34,395 bases of DNA from Saprospiraceae bacterium (GCA_028284395.1 JANQRV010000368.1:1-34395); one strand, 5' to 3'. Shown: positions 26,046 to 34,141, counted from the stretch's first letter. Made by a program: numbers and translations. The notes: generated by a model from the sequence alone, not told the origin.

Positions 26046-27659
26046 ATGAGCATACTGAACGATCTAATTATTATTCTTTCCGTTTCAGCGGTTGTACTTT
26101 TCATCAGCACCAAGTTGAAACTGCCCTCCATCGTCGGTTTTCTGGCGGCAGGAGCGTTGGTGGGGCCCTACGGGATTGAATTGATCTCCGAAGCGGAGCA
26201 AGTCAATGTGATGGCTGAAATTGGAATTTTGTTGTTGCTGTTCTCGATCGGTATCGAATTCTCTTTGGGGAAGTTGATTGAATCTAGAAAGTATGTGCTG
26301 ATCGGCGGTGCACTACAAGTTGGTCTGAGCATTCTATTCTTTTTTGTGGCGGCCCTTCTGGTAGGTCTGGCAACCCGTCCCGCCATTTTTGTGGGCATGT
26401 TATTTGCGATGAGTAGCACGGCTATTGTTTTGCAGATATTTCAGGAAAGGGGATGGATGAATACCCTCTTCGGTAAGACATCGGTTTCCATACTGATCTT
26501 TCAAGACATCGTCATCATTCCGATGATGCTGGCCACGCCTTATTTAACGGCGAATGGAAGTGCAGAATCAGGCTCTTTTTCCAAGGTATTGCTCGGTTTG
26601 CTCATGGTAGTGGTCGTTGTGTTTGCAGCGCGAAAGATTGTTCCGACGGTGATTCGAAGTATTGTCCATACGCGCAACCAGGAATTATTTTTGATCACGG
26701 TCATCGTTATTTGTTTCGCTACGGCTTTCATTACCCAGCAAATGGGATTGAAGTTGGCCCTGGGGGCTTTTCTTGCGGGATTGATCATTTCCGAATCGGA
26801 GTATAGCTTTGAAGCGCTAAAAAATATAATGCCTTTCAAGAAGATCTTTACGGCATTGTTCTTCATCTCGGTCGGAATGTTGCTCAATCTGAATTTTGTT
26901 CTGGGGCATGCTGCTTTACTGCTGGGGCTGACCTTTCTTGTGATGCTGATCAAATTTGCCATCATTGCACCGACTGCCTTCTTTTTGAACATTGGCTTTC
27001 GCAATGCCATCGTCAGTGGTTTGGTGCTTTGCCAGGTCGGTGAATTTGCTTTTATCCTTTCCAAAGTTGGTCTGGAGGCGCAATTGCTATCCGATTTCAC
27101 TTATCAGACCTTTTTGGCTGTATCTATTTTATCGATGATTGCTTCGGCCATTTTGATCGGTTATGCACCGCACTTGGCGGAGCGTTGGAGCAAATGGGAA
27201 TTATGGCCCATTCGGTGGGTAGGAGCCAATGATAAGATTTGCTTACCAACGCCTTGCGGATTATCCAACCATACGGTCATCATCGGTTTTGGACCCGGGG
27301 GACGCAGGATTGCCCGGTTTTTATCTAAACGCAAGAAGCCCATGGCGCTCATCGAAAAGAATGAACGTAACATCCTGGAGGAAGACCATCGCTATGCCGA
27401 GGTTTTCATTGGAGATGCGAAGGAAGTCGACGTCCTCAAAAGAGCGGGGGTCGAAGCTGCCGAACAGATCATTATTACCGTTCCGGAAGCCGCTGTTGCG
27501 GAAGACATCACCATTAAGATCCGCAAACTGAATCACCACGCCAATATCATCGTTCGTACAAAGTACGAGGAAGAGACCGAACAACTCCAAAAACTAGGCG
27601 CAGACCAAGTCGTTCCGGAGGAAATTTCGGTTGCCGACACCATTATGGCGTCGATCTGA
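26046..27659 (+). CDS. Kef-type (CPA2) cation:proton antiporter with RCK N domain
   Basis: 537 residues. Residues 1 to about 385 are a multi-helix Na+/H+ exchanger domain with family features: LKLPSIVGFLAAGALVGPYG, GILLLLFSIGIEFSLGKL, AMSSTAIVLQIFQERGWMNT, FQDIVIIPMM and ALGAFLAGLIISESEY. Residues about 408-537 are a TrkA-N/RCK nucleotide-binding domain (HTVIIGFGPGGRRIARFLS, a GxGxxG Rossmann loop, then ALIEKNERN and VFIGDAKEVDVLKRAGV). It belongs to the KefB/KefC-like group that exchanges K+ or Na+ for protons, probably gated by a nucleotide. There is no C-terminal TrkA-C domain. It is a single gene convergent with the VOC gene (13-base gap). Ion specificity cannot be told. Confidence 0.9.
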   Translation: MSILNDLIIILSVSAVVLFISTKLKLPSIVGFLAAGALVGPYGIELISEAEQVNVMAEIGILLLLFSIGIEFSLGKLIESRKYVLIGGALQVGLSILFFFVAALLVGLATRPAIFVGMLFAMSSTAIVLQIFQERGWMNTLFGKTSVSILIFQDIVIIPMMLATPYLTANGSAESGSFSKVLLGLLMVVVVVFAARKIVPTVIRSIVHTRNQELFLITVIVICFATAFITQQMGLKLALGAFLAGLIISESEYSFEALKNIMPFKKIFTALFFISVGMLLNLNFVLGHAALLLGLTFLVMLIKFAIIAPTAFFLNIGFRNAIVSGLVLCQVGEFAFILSKVGLEAQLLSDFTYQTFLAVSILSMIASAILIGYAPHLAERWSKWELWPIRWVGANDKICLPTPCGLSNHTVIIGFGPGGRRIARFLSKRKKPMALIEKNERNILEEDHRYAEVFIGDAKEVDVLKRAGVEAAEQIIITVPEAAVAEDITIKIRKLNHHANIIVRTKYEEETEQLQKLGADQVVPEEISVADTIMASI

Positions 27660-27672
27660 TATCCGTTCGACC

Positions 27673-28032
27673 TCAAACTTCCTGCCCAAAGCCGATCTTG
27701 AAGCCATTGGGGTCGAGAATAATGAATTCTTTCATTTGGTAATCGGTTGTGTTCAAGGGTTCGTAGAAGTTAACTTTCTTATCAGAAAACTCCCGATAGG
27801 TTTGTGCAACATCGTGACAAAAGATATATAGGCTTACATTTTTGGGCGCTTCAACCGGATAATCCTGTAAGCTAATGTGAATGCTTACGCCATCGCGCTT
27901 TAGCACAGCGTAGGTGGTGGGCGTTTCCCAGCGGAAAGTGCATTCGAATCCCAATTGCGTAGTGTAAAAGTCCAGTGTCCCTTCCATATCATTAACGGGA
28001 AGGATGGTAGCATGGTGCGATAAAGAAGCCAT
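27673..28032 (-). CDS. VOC (glyoxalase/bleomycin-resistance fold) family protein
   Basis: This 119-residue protein has the paired beta-alpha-beta-beta-beta modules of the vicinal oxygen chelate fold: SHHATILPVNDMEGTLDFYTTQLGFECTF first, then VSLYIFCHDVAQTYREF and a final FIILDPNGFKIGFGQ. Of the usual metal ligands a histidine is present near the start (HHATILPV), but the closing glutamate expected after DPNG (normally xIEF) is replaced (KIGF). It may therefore bind a ligand rather than act as a metal-dependent glyoxalase. It stands alone, convergent with the antiporter gene. The fold is clear; the ligand is unknown. Confidence 0.85.
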   Translation of the reverse strand: MASLSHHATILPVNDMEGTLDFYTTQLGFECTFRWETPTTYAVLKRDGVSIHISLQDYPVEAPKNVSLYIFCHDVAQTYREFSDKKVNFYEPLNTTDYQMKEFIILDPNGFKIGFGQEV

Positions 28033-28091
28033 TCGGATGATTTTACGACAAAAGTAAAGGCTTTTAACCGGTACGTAAACTGTTTTTTATC

Positions 28092-29147
28092 CTACTTTAT
28101 AGATTGGGATAAAGCAACATACTGCTTGGGAGTACAACCGACGTATTTCCTGAAAACCCGGTAAAAGGAACTGTTGCTATTAAAGCCACTCGCCTTGGCA
28201 ATGGCCAGAAAAGTGAGATGGCGATTGTTCGGATGCAGCAGTGCGGGCTTTAATTCCTCAATTCTGAGCCGGTTGATATAGTCGAAAAAGTTTTGACCAT
28301 GCTCCTCGTTGATCGCTGCCGATAAGGCATGGACGGATACCTGTAATTTTTGGGCTACATCCGCAATCTTTAATTGTGGATCCCGCTGTAGATGCTCCGT
28401 TCTCATCAAGATCTCGAACCGGAGAAACAATTTGGAGTTTGCCGTTTGATTTCTCTTTCCGGATGGCGATTTTGGTTTTACAATGTGATGTGGCGGCTCA
28501 AAACCCCAGTAGGAAAGATAGAATTGTAAGCCAACCGTTGACAGGCTGAGCAGGGCAAATGTATGTGCGCCGGGTTTACCCAAATACTGAGCACTCTTAT
28601 CGAAAAGATAACTTCCGGCAAAACTCAGTAGGGAAACCGCACAGAAGGTTCCGTAAAATAAACGAAGGTGTCGTTTGCTTGGATCCAGGGAACGATAGCC
28701 CATCCAGGTATAAAGGCCAATATGTAGCAAGTATAGGTATTGAAAAAGATCGACATCGCGAGTGCCCGGATGGTAATAACTGGCAATGATTTGACTTTTG
28801 TTTTCGTCCGGCAAGAGGTAGATGGGAGTCAACAAAGAAAGAAAGCATAAAAACGGGAGGAAATGAAAAGTACTGAGAAGCGTCGGACGATTCTGGGTTT
28901 GCAGGTAGAACAATGGACCGATCAGGAAAAGCAAAGGCACATTCAACCACAGGTATCGCGGGTGCACCAGAAAGTACTGCCCCAATTCGTACACATTAAA
29001 AAACAAACAAATCGAAAAAATCAGAATGCCAATTGGCAACCAAACCGCGCGATCTTTGCCAAGCGTGCGAAATAAGTAATAGATGCCGAGGTTGAAAGAC
29101 GTAAACGCCGCACCCAGGCAGAGGAGTAAATAAAATTCTTGCATCAT
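28092..29147 (-). CDS. AraC family regulator with N-terminal multi-helix membrane domain
   Basis: About 351 residues. The first ~215 form seven or so hydrophobic helices (MMQEFYLLLCLGAAFTSFNL onwards). After a basic linker (VKPKSPSGKRNQ) there is a complete AraC-type double helix-turn-helix (about 240-345): LKIADVAQKLQVSVHALSAA, NFFDYINRLRIEEL, FLAIAKASGFNSNSSFYRVF and CTPKQYV. Such membrane-anchored AraC proteins are common in Bacteroidota and presumably sense a signal at the membrane. The frame is open to ATG 29165, eight bases inside the previous gene. ATG 29147 (or 29144) is preferred because an AGGAG sequence lies just before it and the hydrophobic helix starts there. It is in an operon with the acyl-CoA dehydrogenase. 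Confidence 0.85.
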   Translation of the reverse strand: MMQEFYLLLCLGAAFTSFNLGIYYLFRTLGKDRAVWLPIGILIFSICLFFNVYELGQYFLVHPRYLWLNVPLLFLIGPLFYLQTQNRPTLLSTFHFLPFLCFLSLLTPIYLLPDENKSQIIASYYHPGTRDVDLFQYLYLLHIGLYTWMGYRSLDPSKRHLRLFYGTFCAVSLLSFAGSYLFDKSAQYLGKPGAHTFALLSLSTVGLQFYLSYWGFEPPHHIVKPKSPSGKRNQTANSKLFLRFEILMRTEHLQRDPQLKIADVAQKLQVSVHALSAAINEEHGQNFFDYINRLRIEELKPALLHPNNRHLTFLAIAKASGFNSNSSFYRVFRKYVGCTPKQYVALSQSIK

Positions 29148-29157
29148 CACAACACTC

Positions 29158-30315
29158 CTAATCATAAGCCCGCTGATACTTCTTATTGTCGATCACCATT
29201 TTGGCAATGATCTCTTTCATAATCTCCGAAGTGCCACCATAAATCGGCATGACCCGAACGTCCCGGTAGATCCGCCCAATCGGATATTCCTCCATGAAGC
29301 CATAACCACCAAACATTTGCAAACATTTGTAGACGACTTCATTGAGTAAGTCACTGGTCTTCAATTTCAGCATCGAACATTCCTTGACCACATGTTCCCC
29401 CTCGGCCAGGCGGTAGTTGGTTAGGTGGAGGAAAGCTTTCCAGGCTTCGATATCGGTTGCCATATCCGCTATGCTGTGCCGCAATGCCTGAAATTGGTTG
29501 ATGGTCTTGCCAAAAGCACTGCGCTCCGACATATATTGGAGGGTAATGTCGAGTACGTGTTCCATCAACCCCACATTGGCCTGGGCTAGCGAGAGTCGCT
29601 CCACCTGCAGACTTTCCATCATGTAGTAAAAGCCCTTGCCCTCTTCGCCGAGCAAATTTTCAACGGGCACCTTAACGCCGTCAAACGCCAATTCAGCGGT
29701 ATCGGAACAGCGAATACCTACCTTGTCTAACTTAGTCCGACTCACCCCGTCCGCGTCCAGGTCGATCACTAACATCGAGATGCCGCGTTCCGTTCTGACC
29801 GCCGTCACGCAATAATTGCCGTAGTATCCATTGGAAATGAAAGTTTTTGAACCATTGACCACAAAGTAATCGCCCTGGCGCTCAGCAGTCGAACGGATGG
29901 CCCGTAAATCGGAACCCGCAAAAGGTTCTGTCATGCCGAGCGACCCGATGAGCTCGCCCTGAGCACTCGGCACCAGGTATTTGTTTTTAAGGAAATCGGA
30001 GCCGGCATGGATAAGGTAATTCATAGCCAGATAAGAATGACCGGCAATTACGGTGGCGAATCCCCCGCAGCCGGTTCGCCCCAATTCCTCATTGAGAATA
30101 GCACTGTACAGGTAATCGGCTCCCATGCCGCCAAATTCCTCCGGTACTTCCAGGCCAAGAAAGCCCATCTCACCCATTTTTTTCAGTACGGTACGATCCA
30201 CTTTTCCGGCTTCCTCCCATTGATTGACATAAGGGAGTACCTCTGCTTTGAAGAAATCTTGGAGGGTCTCTCTGAATAATTCGTGTTCTTCGGTGAAGAA
30301 TATGCTCTTTTTCAT
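29158..30315 (-). CDS. Acyl-CoA dehydrogenase (LCAD/IVD-like catalytic base)
   Basis: This 385-residue protein has the normal length and order of the family: an N-terminal helical domain, the middle FAD-contact strands (GSLGMTEPFAGSDLRAIRS, then GDYFVVNGSKTFISNG) and a C-terminal helical domain with FGKTINQFQALRHSIADM and QMFGGYGFMEEYPIGRIYRD. It oxidises an acyl-CoA at the alpha-beta bond with FAD, passing electrons to ETF. At the usual MCAD catalytic Glu position there is Gly (IYGGTSEIMKE, Gly360). The alternative base used by long-chain and isovaleryl-CoA dehydrogenases is present as Glu239 in LQVERLSLAQ. This suggests a long- or branched-chain substrate. It is the first gene of a two-gene unit with the AraC membrane regulator. 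Confidence 0.92.
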   Translation of the reverse strand: MKKSIFFTEEHELFRETLQDFFKAEVLPYVNQWEEAGKVDRTVLKKMGEMGFLGLEVPEEFGGMGADYLYSAILNEELGRTGCGGFATVIAGHSYLAMNYLIHAGSDFLKNKYLVPSAQGELIGSLGMTEPFAGSDLRAIRSTAERQGDYFVVNGSKTFISNGYYGNYCVTAVRTERGISMLVIDLDADGVSRTKLDKVGIRCSDTAELAFDGVKVPVENLLGEEGKGFYYMMESLQVERLSLAQANVGLMEHVLDITLQYMSERSAFGKTINQFQALRHSIADMATDIEAWKAFLHLTNYRLAEGEHVVKECSMLKLKTSDLLNEVVYKCLQMFGGYGFMEEYPIGRIYRDVRVMPIYGGTSEIMKEIIAKMVIDNKKYQRAYD

Positions 30316-30594
30316 GTTGGTCAGATTGATTAAGGATGTGAAGCTGCGATGCTACGGTCGCCTTGGCGTCTCCATTGATGCTGCACAACCTTAACGGCCG
30401 TTTTATTCCTATGCTGATCCCAGCAAGTTTTTGCCTACTGATCCGGTTGGAGTCGGCATCAGAGGATCGAATGGACCGTCAAGGGCCATGGAGCATCAAG
30501 GCCACCGTCAAGGCGGCCATAGCATAGTATCATGTATTTTCAAAGGTAGCGATTTTTCGCTGTTTTCATCCGACCGGGAATTATTTATTAGTTG

Positions 30595-31369
30595 TCATTG
30601 CTTGCGAGCCAATTGCTGCCTTACTTTTTCCAACGCATCGATGGCCGCAGTGCGCTTAACAATCTCATTCGAGAGGTCGTTTGCTTGTTGGACGAGCTTG
30701 TTGAATTTATCCGTCAGGCCTTTGGTTTTGTCGACGAGACCTTTAGCTTTTGTCCCAGAGTTTTCCCGCGTTTGAACAAGCTGCCAATCTTCGACAACAG
30801 TCCGGAAAACGGCAGTTTGGGCTTGAAATTTTTCAGTCTCCCGATAATGCCATTGGCGGCTTTTAGCTTTTCCCAGGATGCCGGTTGGGCCTGGTGCGAA
30901 GGTCCCCAACTTTGAGTTCAGTAACCCCAATGCAGTTTTGAAGTTGGCCTTGTCTTTCAAGCCGGTATTTAGTGCCAATTGATCGACTTGCCGTTGCATT
31001 TTCTTTGACCTGATTGGGACAATTTCTTTTCAGTCGCCGAGTCAGGTTGATGCCTCGCCGACTGTTTTCGAAACCCTGATTCAAATAATCGTTGGTTTCG
31101 TAAGAATTGTCGTCAATGAACTTTTTGAAAGCTCGATTTTGCTGGTATTCGTGGGCGTAGTGAGCTTCCAGTTGGTAATGGCGCAGGCAGTTTTTGCCAC
31201 CGATTTGGGATTTTCGATACTTGTCTTGCCATTGGGCTTCCCCGGTGTATTTTTCTTTGATTTTACGGAATTGGAGATAGGACCTTTTGAATCGTTCGGT
31301 TCGCTCGCTAGTAAATAAAAGTAGTTGCCCAAAGGGAGATCGCAGCCAGCAATCCCCCAACATGGGCAA
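30595..31369 (-). pseudogene. Decayed gene for a basic helical protein of unknown family
   Basis: Two overlapping frames read as one protein. The first (from about 31369) contains KRSYLQFRKIKEKYTGE, HYQLEAHYAHEYQQNRAFKK, FIDDNSYETNDYLNQGFENS and RRLKRNCPNQVKE. The second begins at ATG 30999 with QRQVDQLALNTGLKDKANFK and continues to DKFNKLVQQANDLSNEIVKR and a C-terminus ending EKVRQQLARKQ. Removing one A from the run at 30999-31002 would join them smoothly. Upstream of FTSERTE the sense is lost: a signal-peptide-like stretch (VAHVGGLLAAISLWATT) lies in another frame. At least two frameshifts point to a pseudogene, though sequencing error is possible at the A run. I do not recognise the family; it looks like a secreted, coiled-coil-rich basic protein. 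Confidence 0.5.
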
Positions 31370-31371
31370 CT
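31323..31371. repeat. 9-bp inverted repeat at the head of the decayed gene
   Basis: AGTTGCCCA (31323-31331) recurs as TGGGCAACT (31363-31371), with 31 bases between. It surrounds the probable signal-peptide region of the decayed gene. It may be chance, a hairpin in the transcript or the scar of a small insertion. Confidence 0.3.
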
Positions 31372-31458
31372 CGGTAAAACCCGTTCTTTCTTTCGATTGC
31401 TATTAGAGTAGGGGGTCCTGTTGATACTTTTTTGGTTGCTATTGTAACTTTTGGGGCC

Positions 31459-31489
31459 GCGGTGAGACGGCTCTAAGCCGCCGCACCGC
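31459..31489. repeat. GC-rich hairpin
   Basis: GCGGTG-aga-CGGC-tctaa-GCCG-ccg-CACCGC folds as a 6-bp stem, a 3x3 internal loop, a 4-bp stem and a 5-base loop. No T-tract adjoins on either side. It lies in about 280 bases between the decayed gene and the small AraC gene, where I see no supported coding sequence. It may be a structured RNA element or a REP-like palindrome. Confidence 0.45.
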
Positions 31490-31649
31490 TGGCGATGTCG
31501 GTTGCATTTCGTTCTTTGGAGGGGGGCAAAACAATGGGTCAGGTGCTTTTCGTAATGTCTTTGCTTCTGACGTAGCATAGCTTACTCCTTCAGAAATCAA
31601 TCGCTTTCCGTTCCGTTTATGTCGTCGAACTTTTATGAGGATTGTTTAT

Positions 31650-31991
31650 TTAGCGCCACCCTGCGTCCTTGAGCACCCGAAAGGGGCGAAGGCCGTACTC
31701 TTTTTCAAACTGGTGGATGAAATAACTTGTCTTGATGTAGCCAACGGCTTTCGCGGTTTCGTTGACCGTGCGAAAAGTACCTTCCCTTAAGTACGTCATA
31801 GCCAAATGGAGCCGGTACCGCCGCAGGTATTTCTGTGGTGAAAGCCCGGTGATCTCCTTGACACGTCGAAAAAGATGCCGTTCACTAATGGCAATGGCCT
31901 CCGCCAAAATTTCATTATTGAAGTCAGGGTCGTCGATGTGTTTTTCAATAATTAGGTTGAGTCGATCTAGCCATTTTTCAGTTGCGGACAT
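31650..31991 (-). CDS. Small AraC-type helix-turn-helix regulator
   Basis: The 113-residue protein is little more than an AraC DNA-binding domain (about 12-108): FNNEILAEAIAISERHLFRR (first helix-turn-helix), GLSPQKYLRRYRLHLAMTYL, TVNETAKAVGYIKTSYFIHQ (second), and EKEYGLRPFRVLKD. There is no sensor or receiver domain, and the ATG at 31991 gives a clean start, so it is a stand-alone regulator rather than an obvious fragment, although the C-terminus of a larger sensor cannot be excluded. It is divergent from the 485-residue gene, with 216 bases between them, so it may control that gene. No palindromic operator stands out there. Confidence 0.78.
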   Translation of the reverse strand: MSATEKWLDRLNLIIEKHIDDPDFNNEILAEAIAISERHLFRRVKEITGLSPQKYLRRYRLHLAMTYLREGTFRTVNETAKAVGYIKTSYFIHQFEKEYGLRPFRVLKDAGWR

Positions 31992-32207
31992 TTTTTGTTT
32001 ATTTTTAAGTCATATGGTGTTTGGTATTACTTTTATCCAATCACACTTTTGTGTTGTTTTGATGCCTCAAAGATGCCATAAATACCCCCGCGCTGCCAAA
32101 GACATTTTAAACCAGTTACCACAATGTTTTTCCGCAGAACAAGGCTGCTTTTCCTGTTTTAAGTAGCTTATTGTCAATTTTTTAGAGGTCAAAGCGTTAC
32201 CATAAGA

Positions 32208-33665
32208 ATGAGCACTGTTTTTACATCGAAATTTTTTAAACTGATTCAGACATTTGATAAAAACGAGCTGAAATCCTTCGAGGATTGGTTGCGTTCCCCC
32301 TGGTGTAATTCCAATCGGAACTTGGTTCGCTTAGTGGAGAAAGTAAAGAAATATCACCCTGCCTTTGACGATTCCAAACTGACCAAGGAGAAGTTGTTTA
32401 AAAAAGTTCTGCCAGCAGGGAAATTTAGCGATCGACGGATGAATAATCTCTTCTCCGAAGGTTATCAAGCCGCGGAGCGCTTCACCATTTTTCAGAGACT
32501 TTCGAAGGACCCGACCTTGCAGAAAAAATTGCTGCTAAAGGAATTTCAGGGCCGCCATCTGGATGATTGGTTCTTCAAAGAAAGCGAAAAGGAGATTGGG
32601 GAATTGGAGGCTAAACCCGCCAAAGAGTGGGAGGATCATTTGAGCTTGTTAGCGTTGCACCGACGCATTTATCACCATGAGGATCAAAGCAGGAGAATGC
32701 AGCCCGGCGGACAAACGATTGTGAAAATGGGAGAGCAGATCGATCTTGTTTATCTATTGGAGAAGGCGGCCATTATTATGGAGAAGATCTTTCGCAATCG
32801 GATTTTGAAGGACGAAAGTCATGAGGTGACACAAGACCTGGAGGTTTGGTTGAAGGCAAGCAAGGGAATTGAGCACGTGGCCATCGATTTTTATCGTAAA
32901 CGCTTTGCCTACGCGGAAGAAAATATGTTGGATCAATACCTTGAATTGCGGACAGCATTTATTGAAAAATATACCTCGTTAAATATTAAAGAGCAAAAGA
33001 TCCATTTGTTTGCTTTACTGAACGATACCGCTTTTTTGATCAAGAAAAAACTATTGAAAATAACGGACAATCTTCCACTATACAAATTGGGACTGAAATC
33101 CGGAATCCTCTTCCAAAATGGAAAGCTTTCCTATGCTACTTATGCTATGATCGTGGGAACCAGCAACCTGGACAAGAATTTTGAATTTACGGATTTTTTC
33201 ATCTCCCATTACACGGAAAAGGTCGATGAGCAATTTCAGGAGGATTGTAAAACCTGGGCCCTTGCTCATACGCACTACTACAGGAATGATTTGGAAAGTT
33301 GTTTGAACATGCTGCAAACGCACAATTTCAACCTTTTCCACTTTCAATTGATCGGTAGAATATTAAACACCCAAGTGTATTTTGACCTGTACCTGCGGGA
33401 TGAAACTTATGAGTTCTATCTATTCAACTATTTTGATTCCTTTGAAAAGTGGTTAATGCGGGAAAAGGTATGGGCCAAAGGTAACAAGTTTTCCTTTATT
33501 CGATTCGTGCAGAAGTGCAGATCACTGGCAAAGTTCTATGCTGATGTCGACCCACAAATTGAAAAATTAAACGACCTGTTTGAAACCCAGGATAGCATCC
33601 AGTCATTGGCATGGCTGAAGCAAAAGAAACGAGAAGTCATAGCACTAAAAAAGGCCGTTCTTTAA
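32208..33665 (+). CDS. Conserved-looking helical protein of unknown function
   Basis: This 485-residue protein has no signal peptide or membrane helix. It is rich in Lys, Glu, Leu and Phe and appears all-helical, perhaps TPR- or HEAT-like. The N-terminal part has FEDWLRSPWCNSNRNLVRLV followed by LTKEKLFKKVLPAGKFSDRR. A pattern of this kind (F-x-x-(F/W)-L-x-SP-x-x-N) seems to occur in uncharacterised Bacteroidota proteins, but I cannot name a family. The middle contains YHHEDQSRRMQPGGQTIVKM and the end is a lysine-rich helix (LAWLKQKKREVIALKKAVL). It starts at ATG 32208 with no alternative nearby. The stop lies inside the loop of a hairpin that works as a terminator for the opposite strand. 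Confidence 0.7.
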   Translation: MSTVFTSKFFKLIQTFDKNELKSFEDWLRSPWCNSNRNLVRLVEKVKKYHPAFDDSKLTKEKLFKKVLPAGKFSDRRMNNLFSEGYQAAERFTIFQRLSKDPTLQKKLLLKEFQGRHLDDWFFKESEKEIGELEAKPAKEWEDHLSLLALHRRIYHHEDQSRRMQPGGQTIVKMGEQIDLVYLLEKAAIIMEKIFRNRILKDESHEVTQDLEVWLKASKGIEHVAIDFYRKRFAYAEENMLDQYLELRTAFIEKYTSLNIKEQKIHLFALLNDTAFLIKKKLLKITDNLPLYKLGLKSGILFQNGKLSYATYAMIVGTSNLDKNFEFTDFFISHYTEKVDEQFQEDCKTWALAHTHYYRNDLESCLNMLQTHNFNLFHFQLIGRILNTQVYFDLYLRDETYEFYLFNYFDSFEKWLMREKVWAKGNKFSFIRFVQKCRSLAKFYADVDPQIEKLNDLFETQDSIQSLAWLKQKKREVIALKKAVL

Positions 33666-33677
33666 AAGAACGGCCTT
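33647..33677 (-). terminator. Rho-independent terminator, minus strand (possibly bidirectional)
   Basis: AAGGCCGTTCTTT (33651-33663) pairs perfectly with AAAGAACGGCCTT (33665-33677). On the minus strand the stem is followed by six T (33652-33647), a textbook terminator. On the plus strand only TTAT follows, so termination of the 485-residue gene here would be weaker. Its orientation argues for a transcript entering from the right, where only short ORFs exist. Confidence 0.75.
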
Positions 33678-33686
33678 ATCGATCCT

Positions 33687-33773
33687 CTAGTGTGATAAAA
33701 TATCTTCGACGATAATGGAACGTGTAAAATCATTGTTAGGAGTCGCGTTGAAAAATACATTCAGGCTTTTCAT
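33687..33773 (-). CDS. Candidate 28-residue small protein
   Basis: ATG at 33773 to TAG at 33687 encodes 28 residues starting MKSLNVFFNATPNND and ending SIIVEDILSH. There is no longer in-frame start before an upstream TGA. Support is contextual: the stop is followed after nine bases by a strong terminator oriented for this strand, so a transcript must cross this stretch, and no larger ORF is there to explain it. I do not recognise the sequence. It could be a small protein, a leader or precursor peptide, or merely the end of a noncoding RNA. Confidence 0.35.
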   Translation of the reverse strand: MKSLNVFFNATPNNDFTRSIIVEDILSH

Positions 33774-33855
33774 AATGGAATTGGTTTGGGGCTCCGGACC
33801 GGCGATTAGGCACGGAGCAGTTAGAAAATGAAGTGGAATTCATTTCCGTCCCCAA

Positions 33856-33877
33856 TTCATCATGTGCACCTGATGAA
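33856..33877. repeat. 22-bp near-perfect palindrome
   Basis: TTCATCA (33856-33862) and TGATGAA (33871-33877) flank a centre containing GTGCAC. Only one base pair of the 22-bp palindrome is mismatched. It lies about 83 bases upstream of the 28-residue ORF on the minus strand and could be its operator, or a hairpin in its transcript. Confidence 0.5.
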
Positions 33878-34023
33878 ACTGAGTTCAGCGCATAGCCCGG
33901 TCAGTCAGAGCAAGGGCGACTCGCTCTGCGACCAGCGGAGTAGAACATTTCCGATTGAATAATTTTTTTCCGAGTGAAGGGCGCCTGCTTTTTGGGAAGA
34001 AATCCCTGTGGGACGCCGAAGGT

Positions 34024-34050
34024 GGTTTAGCTATTTTGGATGACTAAACC
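34024..34050. repeat. 7-bp hairpin in the structured right-end region
   Basis: GGTTTAG (34024-34030) pairs with CTAAACC (34044-34050) across a 13-base loop. Close by, GTCGC (34053-34057) and GCGAC (34066-34070) form another small inverted repeat, and CAGAGC/GCTCTG (33906-33911/33923-33928) a third. None has a T-tract. Confidence 0.35.
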
Positions 34051-34141
34051 GGTCGCATGTGGTGGCGACTTTTGTTTTCGTGAATTTCTCATCGTGTTTA
34101 AATTTGGGTTTTAGTAATAATGATTCATTCACTTCTTTCAT
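34031..34141 (-). CDS. Candidate 36-residue small protein (weak)
   Basis: ATG at 34141 to TAG at 34031 encodes 36 residues, starting MKEVNESLLLKPKFKHDEKF and ending CDRFSHPK. It is on the same strand as the 28-residue ORF and the terminator, and its charged composition is protein-like. A short ORF of this size is expected by chance in such A/T-rich DNA, so the call is tentative. No ribosome binding site or promoter is evident. Confidence 0.22.
   Translation of the reverse strand: MKEVNESLLLKPKFKHDEKFTKTKVATTCDRFSHPK

Noticed and set aside
26540..27100. 186-residue open frame on the minus strand
   Set aside because: Antisense to conserved membrane helices of the cation/proton antiporter; it is a compositional shadow.
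30475..30513. Short direct repeats ACCGTCAAGG with a 29-base period
   Set aside because: Only two exact 10-bp copies plus a degenerate TCAAGGCC; too weak to call a repeat or binding-site array.
31081..31578. 165-residue open frame on the minus strand
   Set aside because: Its second half overlaps, in a different frame, the more protein-like reading of the decayed gene. The His/Arg/Ser/Asn-rich sequence looks like a wrong-frame translation. A wrecked 5' part of the same gene cannot be fully excluded.
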